From Bradyrhizobium yuanmingense (GTDB lineage Bacteria; Pseudomonadota; Alphaproteobacteria; Rhizobiales; Xanthobacteraceae): 64,000 nucleotides of DNA. Under the pieces are notes generated by a model. The model did not search any database. It worked only from the letters and a program-made list of their open reading frames with translations, and was not told the DNA's origin. Positions 61,858 to 64,000 of this stretch are shown in pieces. Both the position numbers and the translations under genes were made by a program. Position 1 is the stretch's first letter; each line of letters opens with the position of its first letter. The DNA lies in NCBI RefSeq assembly GCF_029167105.1, contig NZ_JARFML010000011.1, positions 180,548 to 244,547 of the forward strand, written 5' to 3'.

Positions 61858-63104
61858 CAGCGACCATCCTCTTCGTCGACGACGAGCCGGACCTCGAGGC
61901 GCTGATCCTGCAGAAATTCCGCAGGCAGATCCGCGATGGGCGGCTCGCGCTGATCTTCGCGCGCGACGGCCTGGAGGCGCTGGAAGCGCTGGAGCAGAAT
62001 CCGCATGTCGACATGGTGGTCTCCGATATCAACATGCCGCGGATGGACGGCCTGTCGCTGCTCGCGAAGCTCCAGGAGGCCGAGGAGAAGAAGTCGACCA
62101 TCATCGTCTCGGCCTATGGCGACATGAGCAACATCCGCACCGCCATGAACCGCGGTGCGTTCGACTTCCTGACCAAGCCGATCGACTTTGCCGACCTCGA
62201 AGCCACGATCGAGAAGACCGTCCGCCACGTGGAGATGCTGCGCGAGGTGCGGCGGCGCCAGATGGAAGCCGAGCGCGCCCATGCCTCGCTGTCGCGCTTC
62301 TTTTCGCCGGAGATCGCAAGGCGGCTGGCCGCGAACGTCGATGGCGACGGCATCGAGGTGCAGTGGCGCGATGTCGCCACCCTCTTCACCGATATTACCG
62401 GCTTCACCTCGCTGGTCGAGACCGCGCCTCCGCAGACCCTGGGCGAGCTCCTCAACGAATATGTTGGCGGCATGACCGAGATCGTCTTCGCCCATGAGGG
62501 GACGGTCGCCAAGATCATCGGCGATGCGATCCAGGTGCTGTTCAACGCCCCCGGCGACCAGCCGGACTATGCAACCCGTGCGGTCGCCTGTGCCCATGCC
62601 CTCGACGCCTGGGCGGAGGATTTTTCGGCGCGCTGGAAGGCAAGAGGCGTGAATTTCGGAGCCACCCGCATCGGCGCCCATGCTGGTCCGGCGCTGGTCG
62701 GCAATTTCGGCGGCAACCGCTTCTTCGACTACACGGCCTATGGTGACACCATCAATACGGCGGCCCGGCTGGAGGCGGCGAACAAGCACCTGGGAACACG
62801 CATTTGCGTCAGTGCCAGCGTGGCAGAAGCCGCCGCAAACTTCCACGGCCGTCCCGTGGGCGACCTGATGCTGCGCGGACGCAGCGAACCGCTGCGCGCA
62901 TTCGAGCCGCTGCCGCAGGCGAGGTTCGAGGCGCCGGCGACGGCGCAATATGCCGAGGCTTTTGCCAAGATGGAGGCCGGCGATGCCGCGGCCATGCCGT
63001 CCTTCGCCGCGCTGGTCGGCATGCACGCCGACGATCCGCTGGCCGGGTTTCACCTGAGGCGCCTGCTTAACGGCGCCAAGGGCACTCGCATGCAACTGGA
63101 ATAG
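61854..63104 (+). CDS. response regulator with adenylate cyclase output domain
   Basis: 416 aa. Receiver domain residues 1-120 with Asp58 (VVSDINMPRMDG), Asp9/Asp10 and Lys in FLTKPIDF. A short linker leads to the class III cyclase (about 160-345) with metal aspartates in LFTDITGFTS and IIGDAIQVLF, Lys in VAKIIGDA and the Asn/Arg in TINTAARLE, so an active adenylate cyclase is expected. ATGA overlap with the preceding receiver gene. Converts the kinase signal into cAMP. Confidence 0.92.
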   Translation: MTATILFVDDEPDLEALILQKFRRQIRDGRLALIFARDGLEALEALEQNPHVDMVVSDINMPRMDGLSLLAKLQEAEEKKSTIIVSAYGDMSNIRTAMNRGAFDFLTKPIDFADLEATIEKTVRHVEMLREVRRRQMEAERAHASLSRFFSPEIARRLAANVDGDGIEVQWRDVATLFTDITGFTSLVETAPPQTLGELLNEYVGGMTEIVFAHEGTVAKIIGDAIQVLFNAPGDQPDYATRAVACAHALDAWAEDFSARWKARGVNFGATRIGAHAGPALVGNFGGNRFFDYTAYGDTINTAARLEAANKHLGTRICVSASVAEAAANFHGRPVGDLMLRGRSEPLRAFEPLPQARFEAPATAQYAEAFAKMEAGDAAAMPSFAALVGMHADDPLAGFHLRRLLNGAKGTRMQLE

Positions 63105-63113
63105 GAGTCCGTC

Positions 63114-63860
63114 GTGACGCGCGAATTCTCGGCCGGCAATTATCGTTTCATTCCGTCCGTATTCCAATATTCCGCCGGTGCTGCCGCGGATGAGGGCTAC
63201 GAGATCGAGCGGGTCCGGTTCGACCGCCTGGTGCCGCTCGCGGAAGGGTTTGCGCTGGCCGCAAAGTTCATCCAGGAGGCGGGGCGCCCGCTGACGGCGT
63301 TCTGCGCCTGCGAGCTGCGCTCGCCGGCGGCCTTCAGCGAGGAAGGCTTTCGCGCGTTCAATCTGCACTATGTCAAGACGCTGTCCGAATGGGGCATCTT
63401 CGATGGCACCACCAATCCGGTGGCGCGCAGCAATGTCTGTCCGGAGATCGATCCGCCGTCGGAACCATCGTTCTATGCGTTCTCCTTCACGCGTCCGACG
63501 CGGTCAGATTTGCCGAGCTTCGTCGTCGCCGGCGGCGCAGAGGCGCGCGAGGGCAGCGGCACCTATGTCGAGCGCACGGTGCGCTACCGCGACCTCAGCC
63601 CGGAGGGGCTGCGCGAGAAGGTGCGCTTCACCACCACTTCGCAGATGGAAAACCGGATGGCGGCGTTCGGCTTCGGCTGGAAGGACACGACCGGCGTGCA
63701 GGCCTATTCCGTGCACGACTTCCACCACGCGCTGGTCGACGAGCTGGTCCGCCGCGGCGCGCTCCGCTCCGGGCTGACCTGGCATTTCGCCCGCCCGCCG
63801 GTGGTGGATCTGGAATTCGAGATGGATTGCCGCCGCGTGCTGCGGGAAGTGGTGATCTGA
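63114..63860 (+). CDS. uncharacterised protein (possible 2-aminomuconate deaminase-like, RidA-related)
   Basis: 248 aa from a GTG with GGAG upstream, 9 bp after the cyclase gene. Recognisable conserved stretches: GNYRFIPSVFQYSAGAAADE, LTAFCACELRSPAAFSEEGF and VARSNVCPEIDPPSEPSFYA. Some relatives have been annotated as 2-aminomuconate deaminase (CnbZ-like); I recall this only loosely and am not sure it is right. No signal or membrane segment. Being last in a signalling operon it could be an output or a metabolic partner. Function open. Confidence 0.65.
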   Translation: MTREFSAGNYRFIPSVFQYSAGAAADEGYEIERVRFDRLVPLAEGFALAAKFIQEAGRPLTAFCACELRSPAAFSEEGFRAFNLHYVKTLSEWGIFDGTTNPVARSNVCPEIDPPSEPSFYAFSFTRPTRSDLPSFVVAGGAEAREGSGTYVERTVRYRDLSPEGLREKVRFTTTSQMENRMAAFGFGWKDTTGVQAYSVHDFHHALVDELVRRGALRSGLTWHFARPPVVDLEFEMDCRRVLREVVI

Positions 63861-63874
63861 GGTCCTTATCCTGA

Positions 63875-64000
63875 GAGCCTGACTCAAAAAGCGTAGACCT
63901 CTTCAAGGTCGGGCCAAGCGGCGAGTTAGAAGCCTCAGATGGGCGACGAGCAGCCAAGCAAGCTCGGTGGCGGCAGACCCCTCAAAGTCTTTGGAGAGAC
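63875..64000. mobile_element. end of an IS5-type insertion sequence (rest outside window)
   Basis: Starts at about 63873-63885 with GAGAGCCTGACTCAAAAAGC, a probable terminal inverted repeat, followed by the 3' end of a transposase gene on the minus strand. The exact boundary and target duplication cannot be set without the other end. Confidence 0.6.
63903..64000 (-). CDS. IS5 family transposase, C-terminal end (5' part outside window)
   Basis: Leftward reading from the window edge gives SKDFEGSAATELAWLLVAH followed by LRLLTRRLARP and a stop. This matches the tail of IS5/IS427-group transposases (R-x-L-x-KDFE followed by a helical AWL segment and LLTRRLAR). Only about 31 residues are inside the window, so intactness cannot be judged. 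Confidence 0.7.
   Translation of the reverse strand, partial: LSKDFEGSAATELAWLLVAHLRLLTRRLARP

Noticed and set aside
1..64000. tRNA, rRNA, CRISPR arrays, prophage or replication origin
   Set aside because: No cloverleaf-type sequences, regular spacer arrays, phage genes or origin-type repeats were seen by eye. A tRNA search program would settle the first point.

Overview
The window looks like chromosomal DNA of a Bradyrhizobium species, close to B. diazoefficiens/B. japonicum. The evidence is high G+C, GC-rich third codon positions, families of palindromic intergenic repeats typical of that genus, and the gene order narK-bjgb-flp-nasC, which is the nitrate assimilation/NO detoxification cluster described in B. 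diazoefficiens. No rRNA, tRNA, CRISPR array or replication origin was recognised. The right edge enters an IS5-type insertion sequence.

Region 1 (1-12.5 kb) is a nitrate/nitrite assimilation regulon. It holds a PP2C phosphatase/Ser-Thr kinase (cut by the window start) and a formate/nitrite channel on the minus strand, then an nrtA-nrtB-nrtD nitrate ABC transporter and narK-bjgb-flp-nasC on the plus strand. The two control regions share one architecture: a pair of GCAC-N7-GTGC sites (NtrC-like) 18 bp apart, an unexplained 20-bp conserved block, and a -24/-12 (sigma-54) promoter with its GG about 103.5 bp from the proximal site. At 2.77-3.02 kb the same site pair also faces a second -24/-12 promoter on the minus strand at nearly the same distance, so it appears to be a bidirectional nitrogen-control enhancer.

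Region 2 (12.8-34.8 kb) is mixed central and peripheral carbon metabolism: two SMP-30 lactonases, an aldo/keto reductase, a DMT exporter, a zinc alcohol dehydrogenase, PPK2, an Lrp regulator divergent from a homodimeric E1/transketolase-like enzyme, an aldehyde dehydrogenase, a uronate-dehydrogenase-like enzyme coupled to a small zinc-ribbon protein, an outer-membrane protein, an IlvD/EDD sugar-acid dehydratase, an enoyl-CoA hydratase, a ferredoxin-reductase-like flavoprotein, a pair of PfkB sugar kinases, a VOC protein and a TetR regulator.

Region 3 (35-42.7 kb) is a probable catabolic locus: a NMT1/SsuA-type ABC importer followed by an enolase-superfamily enzyme, a Gfo/Idh/MocA dehydrogenase, a DHDPS-like (DUF993) enzyme and a xylose-isomerase-like TIM barrel, mostly joined by stop/start overlaps. 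The substrate is unknown.

Region 4 (42.8-64 kb) contains a small Bradyrhizobium-type protein, a SAM-cyclase-AAA-TPR signalling protein, a SnoaL-like protein, a very long LTXXQ-repeat envelope protein, ornithine aminotransferase, a cytochrome P450, a two-subunit TPP decarboxylase, a TetR-controlled RND efflux pump with a palindromic operator at the regulator start, and a histidine kinase/response regulator/response regulator-cyclase operon ending in an uncharacterised protein, before the insertion sequence at the edge.
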